Shown: positions 11,901 through 23,778 of the stretch, piece after piece
How the letters are laid out: every line of letters begins with the position of its first letter
Numbering within the stretch: the stretch's first letter is position 1
Assembly: GCF_037975245.1 (NCBI RefSeq)
Contig: NC_092564.1
Span: forward strand, 20,623,984-20,687,983
Direction of reading: 5' to 3'
Source: Apostichopus japonicus
Taxonomy: Eukaryota; Echinodermata; Holothuroidea; Aspidochirotida; Stichopodidae
Length of the DNA stretch: 64,000 bases
Notes under the pieces: model-generated
Databases searched by the model: none
Seen by the model: only the letters and a program-made list of their open reading frames with translations
What the model was told of the DNA's origin: nothing
Program-made: the position numbers and the translations under genes

Positions 11901-14900
11901 CGTCAGGGTTAACCATGGCTATATAGTGTAGCCCACCAAGAAAATGGCAAAAGTTAGATATTTTGATAACGGAATATTTATCACCTTTGATAAAAGGCTT
12001 CTTCCTGTTCCGATAAAATCAGTCAAACGAATTTATATTGAATTATTATTAGAACGGCGATGTCATGACGTCAAAATATAAGTCTGGTATGTAGTGACCT
12101 GAGTTGCTATTTCATGATTAATACGATAACAGTAAAGACTATAGATGTTTTGTCTGTATCTTTAAGATCTATTTCGCTGGTCATAAAATGGTCATGCACT
12201 TTCCTTACCAAACTATTACGGTTTGCTGGAAGATATATGGCCCCGGTGGTTAAAACTGCCATAATGTATAGCAGTGCTAAGCTGGAAAAATTACAAAATA
12301 ACACCCGATTTTCTATTGAAAATGTAAGCTACCAACAAGTAGGATAGTGCATGGCACCTGACATCTGCAGGGGGGGGGGGGGCGGGGTAGTGGGTGTGAG
12401 TGTGAGTGTGACCTCAATACTTTTCACAACAGTGATTTTCACTAGACAATTCCAACACAAGTAAGTGTACATTGGACTGATACCTCAAACCGACTATACT
12501 CAGCTTTTGAACATTAAGACAAGTCAAATACATTCACGAAATCTTCAGACACCAATATTTCTTTGGCCGCTAAATGCGATACGTCTGTTCATCTTGTTTA
12601 TATGTAATATGCCTACGTGACATTGCAATATGGGTTTGTGCTATATGAGTATGTGCGCTTCGTTCATGGCTTCAGACGATTCCTATAGCTGCTTGTTTTT
12701 GAATGGCGTCATTCTGTTCTCCATGCACGTTTGAATAATATTTTGTTCTGTATATATATAGAATGACATTTACTCAATGACTGCAGACGAGGGAAGTGTT
12801 ACTTGGGCCAAGTACATATCAGTTCATTTCTAGAAACTACTCAAATACATGATGAGGGGTCAACCTCAAAATGAGATGACACGTCGGCGGCGCGACGACT
12901 TTCCTAGTTTCACTTACTGAACTTAATCGACGGTTTATACGTAAAAGTTCAACGGCAGGGTACGATCTGTCGATAATAATGTAGTGGCAGAAAGGGTATA
13001 CAACTAGAAAACCAATATAGAAGCATCGCTTCATATAGTTACAAACATCTGTAAAGACTGACTTTGTTTAGTCTACGCCACCATCAGGGGCGGAATGGGG
13101 GCATAAACTGCTACCGTCTCAGTGTTACAACCGGTGGCATTTGGGGCATTGAAACAAGCAAGTGGCGCGTTTGCCACCTGGGACGAAACTTTCGAGACCG
13201 AGTGATATTAGTAGCTACAGAGATTTATATTGGCCTATAGTCATAGTTCATTGACTGACTAAACCAGTATGCCGCTAGTAGACCAATCTGCCCGGCCGGT
13301 CACCATGAAGATTTTGAGCACAAAAAGTTGTCACAAAATTCTGAATATTATAAATAAAATAAAAAAATAATAAATTTGTTTGAGGGTTTTGAGCCTTTTA
13401 GTAGTCAGTTTGGTATATATATAGGCTATGTCTCGTTGTTTAGTGACACATTATAATCCATTCGTATAATAGATGGATGCGTGCATGTCATACTCTTAAA
13501 TAGTATCAAATTAGCGAATTCCAGACAGTTTTTCTAACATATAACTAATGTGGTGCTTAGTTCAGATCATTGTTAGTATATATACACCGGTGTATAGAAT
13601 CTCAAAGCGCCAGAGAGGTAAAGCTAGGCCTACATAAGAATACATTAATGAGTGGGTATGACATTAGATTTTCCACGTAAAATAATTATATTTAAATGAT
13701 TTCAATATTGCTCATCAAATTACTGCTTATGCTGTGGCGAAAAATGTAGGACGTCTTCATAACAGTTATTTTCATTTAATCTAAGCATACTAAACCATAG
13801 CCATTGACCATAATAAGTCAACATCACTTATTGCCAAACTGTTAACGATAATATGCCATATACGAACGGCACCAATATTAGACACAAGTAGAAACCAAAC
13901 ACCGATAGGCGTTGCCAGGTTGAAAATTCTCTCGCAGTATATGTAAACTAGCCCCCCCCCCACCCAGAAAAAAAATAATGAATTTAAAATATCTCCCATT
14001 TGCAACGAACTATAGTATGGCCATATCTGACGATACATTGTATTTACATTTGCTTCAAGAGCGAGGGACTTTTTTCTCCAGAACTCAATGATTTTGCAAT
14101 ATAAGTCCATCGGCCACTATTCCGTTATTAGAGACCAAAACACTTGAGGTGTAAGATATCATCATATCTAGATATTCCGGGGTGAAGGGGGGGGGGGGGA
14201 CACTAGCTATTTTAGTTTCATTTCTTTTTTGTATACGGTCACATATATTATACTGGGTAAGATTATATACAAGCAGAGATCATGTCCAGTAAACCGACCT
14301 AACCAGAGACATTATATGTTTACAATATGGCTTTAAGTTTGGGGGTTTTCTTTATTCATTTTCTATAACATTACACTTTTTAGCGACGTCTATTTGACGG
14401 TATTGCCTTAGGGATGTCAACTGTCAGCATGGTGTCCCAGGGCTCCACATGTTGGTGGTGTTCAAGTTCATATGCCGGTCCCGTACGAAAAGTGTCGGTA
14501 TATATTGTAAGGTTGGACATTTTGTAATAAAACACGCATTTTTTTTTACTTGATAGCAATTAACCATTTTCTTACAAGTTAAATTATTAGCTGCAATCTG
14601 CTAATTAAATTTAAGCCTATTTATAACAATATATGGTCCTACTTCTGTTTGCAGTGTTAAAAAGTGATAATTTTTTTAAATATTTAATTTAAGGGTCACT
14701 ATATGCGAAATATTTTCGGCCTATAGGCATATTCTCTGTTTCAAAAAAGCGATAATTTAAGCGGGGGGGGGGGGGGGGTAGAGAATATGCTCGAACGCGC
14801 AATAAACTTTTTGTGGGAATACTGCGATATAGTTAGCTGTAATATTTCTCCTTGCTGTATACGAAAATCTAAACCAGGCAAACATTGCTGCATGTATAAC

Positions 14901-15108
14901 GTATTACACACTTAAAACCTATAACTGAGAAAAGTGTCACTTCTGCGAGACCCATCACACATATTCTTCAGGTATTTTATTTGTGTCAAATAATTAAGTG
15001 CAATAAGTATCAAATTTAAAGGCATAAATATTTACCTCCGCCTTCCACAAGAATACAAGTACCGGCGAGGAATACAGCCGTTCGTAAAAGTGCTGCTGTA
15101 GTGTCCAT
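4762..15108 (-). CDS. Secreted C-type lectin, 3 exons, 160 aa
   Basis: Spliced from exons 15108-15036, 6167-5949 and 4952-4762. Both introns are phase 1 with GT-AG ends, and the joined frame is open to TAA. The 160-residue product starts with a hydrophobic signal peptide (about residues 1-24), followed by a single long-form C-type lectin domain. Its six cysteines are at 32, 43, 60, 131, 147 and 155. The WIGG motif is at 89-92, the mannose-type EPN triad at 121-123 and the WND calcium/sugar motif at 142-144. No transmembrane segment or second domain is visible, so I infer a small secreted lectin. The family binds sugars in a calcium-dependent way, and EPN usually favours mannose-type sugars. 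About 160 aa is typical of short invertebrate secreted lectins. It has its own promoter and no lectin paralogue in the window. An in-frame start just upstream of exon 2 could give a shorter form. Confidence 0.88.
4953..5948 (-). other. Lectin intron 2
   Basis: A 996-base phase-1 intron splitting the lectin domain. It holds a short (TA)n tract near its 5' end (5894-5935) and otherwise no feature I can recognise. Confidence 0.8.
5894..5935. repeat. (TA)n microsatellite
   Basis: A pure TA tract near the 5' end of lectin intron 2. ORFs running through it (Tyr-Ile repeats) are artefacts. Confidence 0.95.
5949..6167 (-). CDS. Lectin exon 2: N-terminal half of the CTLD
   Basis: The acceptor is TTCTAACAG before 6167 and the donor is GTAATT at 5948. 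It encodes residues 25-97, with motifs CPAGYKYYQGSCYSF, ICQADGGDL and SWIGG. These are the first two beta strands, the alpha-1 and alpha-2 region and the WIG core of a long-form C-type lectin domain. A (TA)n tract begins 14 bases into the following intron. Confidence 0.9.
6765..6860 (+). repeat. Dispersed repeat, copy 1
   Basis: It shares GGGCATAAAC, a GCTAC stretch, CATTGAAACAAGCA and an ACTTTCG-GAC stretch in the same order with 13095-13200. Family unknown. Confidence 0.45.
9324..9476 (+). repeat. G-run dispersed repeat, copy 1
   Basis: It runs from TTTGTCCTTATGAAAAACCA through GATGATGGGAGTTGAATATA, an AT tract, CCAACCCAAATCTCAGATGG, a G run, a C run and the end CTTGGCGATGCCACTG. It is nearly identical to 9924-10091. 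Confidence 0.85.
9770..9922 (+). repeat. Dispersed repeat matching HIBADH intron 4 (inverted)
   Basis: It shares, in the same order, GGTTTCGATGATAAT, TAACCTATGCATTCATG, TGTGTGTATGTGTG, ACACAATATCTCAAGAAG, TTGGACCAATCT and GAGTACCACATTGAGTA with the reverse complement of about 32530-32700. Confidence 0.7.
9924..10091 (+). repeat. G-run dispersed repeat, copy 2
   Basis: The second copy of the 9324 repeat in the same orientation, with a short internal duplication of the GGGGGGGCACT segment. It abuts the end of the 9770-9922 repeat, so one element may have inserted beside or into the other. Confidence 0.85.
13095..13200 (+). repeat. Dispersed repeat, copy 2
   Basis: Same motif order as 6765-6860, about 6.3 kb away in the same intron and orientation. 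It includes GGCATTGAAACAAGCA and GACGAAACTTTCGAGAC. Confidence 0.45.
15036..15108 (-). CDS. Lectin exon 1: start codon and signal peptide
   Basis: ATG at 15108-15106 opens 24 codons plus one base, beginning MDTTAALLRTAVFLAG and ending in Glu-Gly-Gly. The peptide has a short polar start, an Ala/Leu/Val-rich core and small residues near the end, as a signal peptide should. The donor is GTAAAT at 15035. The one leftover base joins exactly to the two-base start of exon 2. A TATA box and an initiator-like motif lie at suitable distances upstream, supporting this as the true first exon despite the 8.9 kb intron that follows. Confidence 0.82.
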
Positions 15109-15202
15109 CTTCTAACTCGATTATAATTTTTTTGTCAAACTTCGGTTCTCTACTCGATGGAGTCTTATCAAACAATGTAGGGCAAATCCAACCAGCTACC
15201 TT

Positions 15203-15210
15203 TATTTATA
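15203..15210 (-). promoter_or_regulatory. TATA box of the lectin gene
   Basis: The minus strand reads TATAAATA here. An initiator-like CTACATT (YYANWYY) at 15180-15174 puts a candidate start at A15178, 32 bases from the first T. This is the standard metazoan TATA-to-start spacing. The predicted 5' leader is 70 bases to the ATG at 15108. Confidence 0.65.
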
Positions 15211-15662
15211 GCCTGCAGCCGAGAGGGCTCAGAGTGACGGTGTCGCTGTAGATCTTAGAATATTTGCATTGCGAACAAATGAATTAATAAACACAGTCTC
15301 TACAAAGTATCCCTTGTCGGTCCTTAAGACGAAAGTTTCTCTCACAAAAATGGGAACTATTGTAGTCGGGGAAACTATTCCCAATGCAATATAGCTGGAT
15401 CTTAATAGGAGAGTTGTAACTACCTCCGGCTAAAACAAGCTATTTTCGCGACCGAGGGCGAGCCTTCATTATATATCTTACAAGCGCCTTTGACCTTATT
15501 GCAAATGATTTTCACCTGGTGGTATTTATAACTTTGAAGTTGGTTTAAAGCATGAGGGTGGTTGAAGTTTCTCAGCGTTACAGGCTATACATCTCACGCC
15601 ATGCAAAGTAAAAGTTTGGCTCGCTTGACCTGAGTTTCGTTTATCAGAATGGGATGATTCGG

Positions 15663-15720
15663 TAGTGCCGTTTGGCCGTGACGATTTGGATCCCGCATGG
15701 CGGGTCACGTAAACAGCACT
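15663..15720. repeat. 58-bp direct repeat, copy 1, near lectin promoter
   Basis: It matches 15893-15950 with two mismatches at an exact offset of 230 bases. The core CCCGCATGGCGGG is a small palindrome (CCCGC/GCGGG around ATG), nested within GTGAC and GTCAC. It lies about 450 bases upstream of the lectin TATA box. Confidence 0.9.
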
Positions 15721-15892
15721 ACTAAATTTGCCTTAATGTTGAAGGCGATTTTCGCCGTTTATCTGGGGCTGCCTTTTTTGGACGGTGGTGTGCTGGGGGG
15801 GGGGGGGGTGTTTCGTTTCACTGTGGTTTTTTGAATGTTTGAGTGGGTGGTTGGGGGTTTGTCTCTGCAGGTCGGTGGGCATATTTATTTTT

Positions 15893-15950
15893 TAGTGCCG
15901 TTTGGCCGTGACGTTTTGGATCCCGCATGGCGGGTCACGTAAAAAGCACT
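15893..15950. repeat. 58-bp direct repeat, copy 2
   Basis: The second copy of the repeat at 15663. The 172-bp spacer holds a G run. The pair could be the ends of a small element or a local tandem duplication. Confidence 0.9.
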
Positions 15951-18862
15951 GTGGCTTTAGTTTGATCTCAGTTTATAACGCACGTCACAAGATATATATG
16001 TTTTTACAACTTATACGTGACTTTAAAACACAGATATCGGGAACCAATACCCCATGACTAGGACCCTAGGTCCGGCATAATATACACATGAGAATCTGGG
16101 CAAGGTAATTTACCAATACCTTAATTTCGTACAAAATTGCGTTCGTATATGGTATATACAGGAGTGAAACTGCTGCTGAGTGGAATATGATGGCTTACTA
16201 TACTGAAATGCAAAAAGGAGCTGCTTTAAGACTTGAATCCGTTAGATACAACGTTTAGTATAAATATGGGTGCTTTCTTTGTATTTTGTGCGGATTATCT
16301 TTAAAGAATGACTTAGGGACACAACATTTTGTTGCATATATGTTGCAGACCGTTAAAAACCAATCTATCGGAAGTAAAGTACAACAACACTTTTCATGTT
16401 TGAATGTAATCCAAGGAAGCTAGCTCTGTTGTTTAGTATATGAAGTTAAAAGATGCATGTTCTGGTTGATTAATTATAATTAATAAAACAAAGGATTCAC
16501 GTTACACATGTGGGACCATAATCAGCCGATAACTCAAAATATAGTAAAGTTTCAAGAACCGCTGGTGAAATACTATACAGGCGTCGATGAATATTTTCTT
16601 GTCTTTTCCTCCTTGATTTTCTCTAATTCGAAATATAAGTGGTCATCATTAAAAATGTGTTTCTATATCAGTTTTCATGTTGTTACTAGTAACCATGCAC
16701 ATTCATCTACAGATTCGTGTCAACGGCACAAAACGGCTGACTAAAATCTAGCGTCATCATGACGTAGTTCTTCCAAGTGACTGGCGGCAGGTATTTTCAC
16801 TTCCGAACCTTGTCTCCTTTGGACACTAAGCAAATAACTGCAATATATGCATGTATCTTTTTATTGGTCAAGGTTAAATTAAGGTTTTTATTGGAACACA
16901 GCAGGAAACGATTAACCTAAAAAGGTTCCACTTAGCCTTGTAATAAGTTTAACAAAATTGTGATTCATCTTAAAGTATTTTAAAAACAATTTGTCCTTGC
17001 CGTGGATTATGGTTACCAAACCTGTAAACTCATTAACAGAAAAAACTTCAGAGAACTGTCAATCGCTTACTTCGTGTATTAAGAAACTATGGGAGGGGGT
17101 GAGGGGAGGGGGAGGGGAGAGGGAATACAACCCCGGGGGCCCAGAGTCACTTAGAGGCCCAAGAACATGCATGGAGTAAAAACTAACTTCTGGCTAAATT
17201 CTGTCATTCTCACGCTTCTTAACTGTACTAAAGAAAAAGAAGATTTAAAACATGGGGCTCGGTGACATAATTATCCAAAGGGACCGACTGGGTAGTTGAC
17301 ACGCCCCGATATACCTCGAAGCTTATACTTACAGGCCTACATTCCTGTTAAATGTTATATACCCTAAAGCTACATAGTCGTGCCAAATAATAACACACGT
17401 GGGAACGAAGATATTTTGCTGGCGCTCTATGGATGTGGGCGTAAAAAATATACCAATTTAAAGTTGGTCAAAGTTATATGTGCGTGTAACAGTATACCTT
17501 CCTCTTCGCCAGCAAAGAGGAAATAAATACATTTCAAACGAAATCCCATGAACTTGCACTAATTCGTTTAAGAAATAGGCAATTCAAAGGTATGTTGTAG
17601 GCCATTAAAAGCTACATGCTATTTATCAGTCCAGTTCAATAGAACTTTTAATCTCTGAGAGAAGGCCCTTTCAACATATGAGGTTCATCACTGGACCTTT
17701 GTAGTCTGATTCACAGACCATTAGGTCATTCCTAATCAGATGCAACACGTGAAACGTTTATGGCCTCAAATGACGGGTTTCTAATGTATTATACATTTAT
17801 AAAGGACACATGTGCATGGTGTTGACTGTTAATTGTTATCCACGGGTGCACTGTTGTTTATGTGAAGTTAAAAGAACATGTTTTTGTTGAGTTATTAGAA
17901 TTTATAAAACAGTGGGTTAACATTAATGTCAGGCCTGCACTTAGGAGCCGACGTTATCATTAATTTAGCCTTTAAAGGAGCATTCGAGAAATTAATTAGG
18001 CTATTTTAAAAGTGAATATCTGGAAACCAGAATAGCTATACAGAAACATGATACTATATAGCAGTCAAATGTTTCTTCCTTTCAGTTTTTTTTTTTTTTG
18101 GGGGGGGGGGGGGCTATGAATTATCTATAAGGACATCCTTAAACTGCGGAAACAGTCAAAACCAACCACGTGTGAAACGACAACTATAGATATGAAATGA
18201 AATGATCGGAGGAACATGACGCATAAATCAACATATCTGTTTGTTTAAACAATACTTATATCTCATTCAAGGACATAGCATTTACCAATCCTTACCGCTG
18301 ACGATATTAATAAGAGTACTTTTAACTTTAAAATTTTCACGATTTATATAAGCCAATCGTGTATTTTCCCACAAGAAATTGTTTCTAATAATAAAAGTTT
18401 TCAACGTCACATGAAATGTAATACTCCATTGGTTCATTTGCAACTCTTTGAGGCTAATTTGTCTTATTTTCTCTTGTGCAATTTTGGTGCCACTTAGGCT
18501 CCAATCACACCATTCTACGACAGGATACAGCATTAAAGTTGATAAACCGTGTAATAATATGAGCCCACCGTTTACACTACATGCCACACGACACGATTAC
18601 ACGATACGAGAAGAGAGGAGGTTAGAAATTATTTCAAGTTTAGCTGCACGGTATGATCAATCTGTCGGACTGCGATCGTTGTTGATTGCCCCAATCAGAC
18701 CATATATTGAGATATAGCATAGCCTACATGTATTTTGCTGGGAGTTAGTGATATCCACAATCTTTTTCTCTTTTCTTTAATATAGGAATGTACCGTATAT
18801 AGGCCTGTACACATGCATGGCAATCTCCCATTTCTACCTTTTGGTCCTTGAAATAGAGCAAC

Positions 18863-18904
<42 letters not shown>

Positions 18905-21277
18905 ATTTAACGGTCCTAAATAGGATGCCACTACGTTGCGGCAAATTCATCTTAAAATGTAGTTTTAATACCATACCTATAACATCATATTGACTAATAA
19001 AACAACGTTAATGTTTACATATGGATGTACTTTGACTTAGTTACGTCTTCATTAGGCTATAATTCGTTGACCCTTTCATAGCTTTCAATAGAAGGCTTCG
19101 TTCTTGTTAACGATCCAGAACAGTCTACAAATCCTAATATAGATATGTATCCTGTTTGTTTTAGGTTATCAGGTAAAATGGTCAAACAGTCTGTCAACTG
19201 TATTATGTTCGGGATTATTCGAGGTCAGTTAGTGGTGCCATGTATAGCTAGACCAATTTTCGAACCCCAATGAGACGTGGAGAGTCAAATGTGTGTGTAC
19301 ACTGAAGCAACTATCGACCAATAGAGCAACCTACACACATACAGCGGGACCGTTACGAAGTGTTAATAGTTTGCCGACAGGATATGAACTACCCAATCAA
19401 CAAGTTATTTAATAAGTACTTCATAGGTAACAATTTCGGTATTGGTGGGAATGTCCCACGCGGAAAATGGGCAATTATAACCTGGTTCTGGTCTTAACTT
19501 CTATAAGCTACATGAGAGATTGGTAGGCTATACATAACAGCATAAAATTAAAATACGAACTTTATGCATGTTTCCCATTTCGTCTCAAACCGTGCATTAA
19601 TTTTCCATAAATTTCCAACCGTAAAATCTCTTCACATCACTTTCTGAAAATTTAAATGCTTTTGGTTTGTAGCAAATGTCATTTAAATATCCTCTTCACG
19701 TCACCACCTAATAAGATTCACAGAGAGTCCGAATGTTCTTCTAATACGCTTTGTGTTAGAAAAAAAAACTTTAGGTAGTTACTTTATATCAGGGATGTAA
19801 GGTGATTTACATTTTAGCTTTTTGGTTAGATTTCCAGAAAATTTGATCACACGTGTACCGACTGACTGAGCGTCAATTCAATTTATTTGTGTCCAGTATA
19901 AATAGCATGTAGTAGAAGTACATCTTTATAAATAGAGTTGTAAAAGCCTGACAAATTAAAAGCAAATCCAGATTAGCTGTTTCAGAATTCTTTTTACAAA
20001 AATTGCAAATGATGCAATTATCTCAACAGTACACCAAATTCGATAAATAAACTACGTTACTTACAAACAGCTTGGAAATCGCATTACCATATTACGGTAC
20101 CAGGCGGACCACGATGAAGAAGATTCTATATTTGGCCAATTCTTCACTTGACCTATGGGTGGTTTTACGGTTATTGCCGTCAGCCTTGAGTTACGTGAAA
20201 GATTTGTTACTAAACTTAACTTTAAATAGCTTTACCAGTCGCCATTCTTCGTAATTGTTATTTCTTCAGTACAAATTCGCATCATACATGTGGTTTGAAG
20301 ATTAAGTGTCTTTGGACAGGTCATGACCTCTAAGAACCATTCTTTAGTCATTAATATCCCACCTGTGTGTTTTCATATTTTTAGATCAATTCAATTAATC
20401 ACAATTTGTAGAGTATACCTTTCTAGGTTAGCATTTGCCAAGACAAACTTGTCACATCATGATTATTTAGTACTCGTCCAGTGTGATGTTCTTGTAAATA
20501 TGCTATCACGTGGAAATCCTCTCTATTAGATATTTATATTTCATATCTATTTATTGACACTTGAAGTTGTCTGGGTGGGGCTGTTATGATTAAGAGATGT
20601 CTGAAGGCTTTCGAATGATAGGAATGGAATAATAGTTACATGCCTATCGCTCTTTTACTCATGGATCTATCACCAAGGCGACGGAAGCAAATTAACATTT
20701 TGACAAGGGCCTTTATACGCAGGTGATGTTAGAACTGCCAAGAACTTTGCCGTCAAAGCGAGCGGTGGTGGGTGTGTGTGGGGGGAGGGGGAGTATCCGA
20801 CTCGACAATGAGGGAGTCTGAGATGAACAAACACTAAAATGCCATACCATCAGGGATAGGAAGTCTTAACGTGGAACATTCGCGTGCTGTAGAACTTTAT
20901 CTATACCATGGCCATCTTCCCTACAATCTCAAGTGTTGTGAACTTTTTTAAATCACACAGGATCCGACCTTAGGGTGAGAATAAGCCTAAAAAGTAACTT
21001 CACTGTTGTGAAACTGACCCCCTTCACCAATTACTCCAGGAGTGAAGTAGATTGACGAGGTTGCACCATGTTAATATGTATCTTACCAGTCTTCACGTAC
21101 GGTACTTGCAGCGAATATGTTATTCTGCATATATATATATATATTTAAACCAAAGTAGTGAAATTCCACACATGTTGGCCACTATATAACCTGTGGAAAT
21201 ACGTGTAGACCACAAGCCCCATGGCGGTAAACCTTTGTTCTTATGTAGGCTGCTTATACTATCGTATCTTTCAACAG

Positions 21278-21391
21278 TTTGACAGATGCCGATGTTGAAA
21301 AATGTGCTGACTTGATTACTCTCACAGGATGTGGCAAAAATACCTCAATACCATATGTCATCACAGATAATGGACTTCAAGAAACTATATG
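21278..21391 (+). pseudogene. Possible orphan exon or decayed coding fragment
   Basis: The stretch is open for 37 codons, with protein-like composition (for example TDADVEKCADLITLTGCGK and PYVITDNGLQETI). It is bounded by a CAG acceptor after a pyrimidine-rich stretch and a GTAAAT donor. I recognise no family. The next frame to the right (to 21580) is also lysine/serine-rich and open. It could be chance or a transposon remnant. Confidence 0.2.
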
Positions 21392-21861
21392 GTAAATATC
21401 AGTCTGATCATCGGAATCTCAATCTTATCGATAAATCACTTAATGAATAATCCAAATGTTTCATGTAAAAGTTATAGAAAAGGTGTTATTAGTCTAAGCA
21501 GTAAATTACAACAGATTTTACGTGATTTTTGGAAAGAAAAGAGACAAGATGAGGCTACAGGTACAGATAAGCGATGTTAATGATCACATTGATTAATATC
21601 CTTTGAAAGGAAGCTGTGTATTTAACTTCAATTTTCATCAATAAAATTCATTATATGAATATCTCTTGGCAAATAAGCATTCTCTTCTACATGAGAGCGT
21701 ACCCTATCTCAGTCATGTGACCACCTTAAGCTTTAGTTGAAGGATTACTTGAAAAAGAGAAAAAGTGTATCATTACATTGATGGTGAGGCTATCATTGTA
21801 TAGGAATATGTATTAGTGAGTTAGCGAATGTTGAAATGATTTCCACTTATTAGTCGCACAC

Positions 21862-22291
21862 TGTTGACATGACGACTTCTTGTAAGTCAAATTTATGTTG
21901 ACATCACATGACATATGTTAGCATACAATGATGTGAATGCTACTAGTAAGTCAGCATATGTTACCCTTAGCTGCTACTTGTAAGTCAGCATATGTTAACA
22001 TGGCTGCTACTTGCAAGTCAGCATATGTTGACATGGCTTCTACTTGTAAGTCAGCATATGTTACCCTTAGCTGCTACTTGTAAGTCAGCATATGTTAACA
22101 TGGCTTCTACTTGTAAGTCAGCATATGTTACCCTTAACTGCTACTTGTAAGTCAGCATATGTTACCCTTAGCTGCTACTTGTAAGTCAGCATATGTTAAC
22201 ATGGCTGCTACTTGCAAGTCAGCATATGCTGACATGGCTTCTACTTGTAAGTCAGCATATGTTACCCTTAGCTGCTACTTGTAAGTCAGCA
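21862..22291. repeat. 33-34 bp minisatellite, left block
   Basis: Tandem copies of a unit built on CTACTTGTAAGTCAGCATATG alternate with TTACCCTTAGCTG or TTAACATGGCTT as the second half. The first copies are degenerate. The block stops abruptly where the palindromic element begins and resumes at about 22650. Confidence 0.95.
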
Positions 22292-22462
22292 TAAGGGGTT
22301 AATCAACGGTCTAGCGTGCGTTACTCACAGGATTAATGCCCCTCCGGGTGTTAATGCTATCGCTGGATGCACTCGGGCTCCGCCCTCGTGCATCGCTTGC
22401 ATTATCCCCCGATCGTGCATTAATCCTGTGAGTAACGCATCCTAGACCGTTGATTAACCCCG
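22292..22462. mobile_element. Long inverted-repeat (MITE-like) element in minisatellite
   Basis: The left arm GGGGTTAATCAACGGTCTAG plus GCGTTACTCACAGGATTAAT is matched by an inverted right arm ending in CTAGACCGTTGATTAACCCC, with arms of about 45 bases. The centre contains a further inverted pair around GGGCTCCGCCC. Another partial arm, GCGTTACTCACAGGATTAA, lies at 22566-22584. There is no ORF inside. It has the structure of a non-autonomous DNA transposon or a foldback element. Confidence 0.7.
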
Positions 22463-22649
22463 TTAATTCATACACTACCATTTGTGTGGGGGAAAATCAT
22501 AAAACAAAACATTTTTGGTTACATATAACCAAAGATTTATTAAAGTGATGCCCTGTAATTTTACTGTGCGTTACTCACAGGATTAACCACGGTCAGCTGA
22601 CCTGAATGGACCAATAGGATTTAGGAATCTTTACTAAGTATGAATGAAC

Positions 22650-22962
22650 ATGGCTTCTACTTGTAAGTCAGCATATGTTACCCTTAGCTGCTACTTGTAA
22701 GTCAGCATATGTTAACATGGCTTCTACTTGTAAGTCAGAATATGTTACCCTTAGCTGCTACTTGCAAGTCAGCATATGTTAACATGGCTTCTACTTGTAA
22801 GTCAGCATATGTTACCCTTAGCTGCTACTTGTAAGTCAGCATATGTTACCCTTAGCTGCTACTTGTAAGTCAGCATATGTTACCCTTAGCTGCTACTTGT
22901 AAGTCAGCATATGTTACCCTTAGCTGCTACTTGCAAGTCAGCATATGTTGACATGACTTCTG
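22650..22962. repeat. 33-34 bp minisatellite, right block
   Basis: Continues the array of 21862-22291 with the same two unit variants, then decays by about 23000. Confidence 0.95.
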
Positions 22963-23778
22963 TGTAAGTGAGTCAGTTACATGTCTTCCTACCATTAGTC
23001 AGCCAATGTTTAAACCTAGTTAATTGTGGTAACAGTGATATCACTTTCCAATTTTTTTTCCAAAATATTCCACTCGAAATTCAAGATTTGGATCTTTATG
23101 CTGCACCTGCGTGAAATCAGACCATGTCATATTAAATTTCATCCATGATGACATGTGTCTGTGAAATTAGGCAATGTCCTGTTAATTACAGAGAATTTGT
23201 GCAGAATAGGTGAGTTCATAGCAGAGATAATAACAGGGTGGTTACATAAACATAGTAAAAAGGAAAAATCACACGTGTGTAATTTGTAACAACATGGTAA
23301 CGGCATTGCGGCAAAATTTAACTTTTAAAAAAAAGGTTATAAATACAGACAAAAATTATGTGAAGAATCCGTGATGTGTATGAAAATCTTTCAAGTGGAG
23401 ACGGTTTCATTTTTGAATCAACATCACTACATTACGCTAGTGTAAATGGGTATTGCACCTGTACATTACAAGTCATGCACAATCACACAACTTTCTCTTC
23501 AAGAAAACTTAAAATTGATGAATCCTATGAAGATTAAATATCAAAATCATATTAAGGTAGGTGAAAAACAATCATCTTCACATCTTGAATAGTACTTAAA
23601 TAGCATCAATTTGTGTGAGGCCAGTGTAAAAGATACACATAGCATATAGTAGCATAAGATATTGTTAATAGAATTGTCTACTGTTTAAGGCAGATAGAAA
23701 CAATTTTTCATGATTTGTCAACAAAAACTGCAAGATGTCATATCTGACACCTGGAAACCTAAATATCATCCCACAACA

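Larger units (their letters stand above)
6168..15035 (-). other. Lectin intron 1 (8.9 kb, repeat-rich)
   Basis: An 8,868-base intron with no other convincing exon. It contains paired dispersed repeats (6765-6860 with 13095-13200; 9324-9476 with 9924-10091), part of a repeat family also found in HIBADH intron 4 (9770-9922), many G or C runs, and G-rich repeat sequence at about 8110-8300 in inverted orientation. The repeats plausibly account for the large size. Confidence 0.75.
15211..21277. other. Upstream of the lectin: no gene found
   Basis: No ORF with domain signatures or credible splice structure was found. Contents are the 58-bp direct repeat pair (15663-15720 and 15893-15950), G-rich tracts near 15795 and 17095-17135, a poly-T/poly-G run at 18085-18112 and (TA)n at 18870-18901. 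The rest is AT-rich sequence with no recognisable feature. Confidence 0.6.

Noticed and set aside
21862-22962. CRISPR-like spaced repeats
   Set aside because: Contiguous minisatellite units without unique spacers, in an animal genome.
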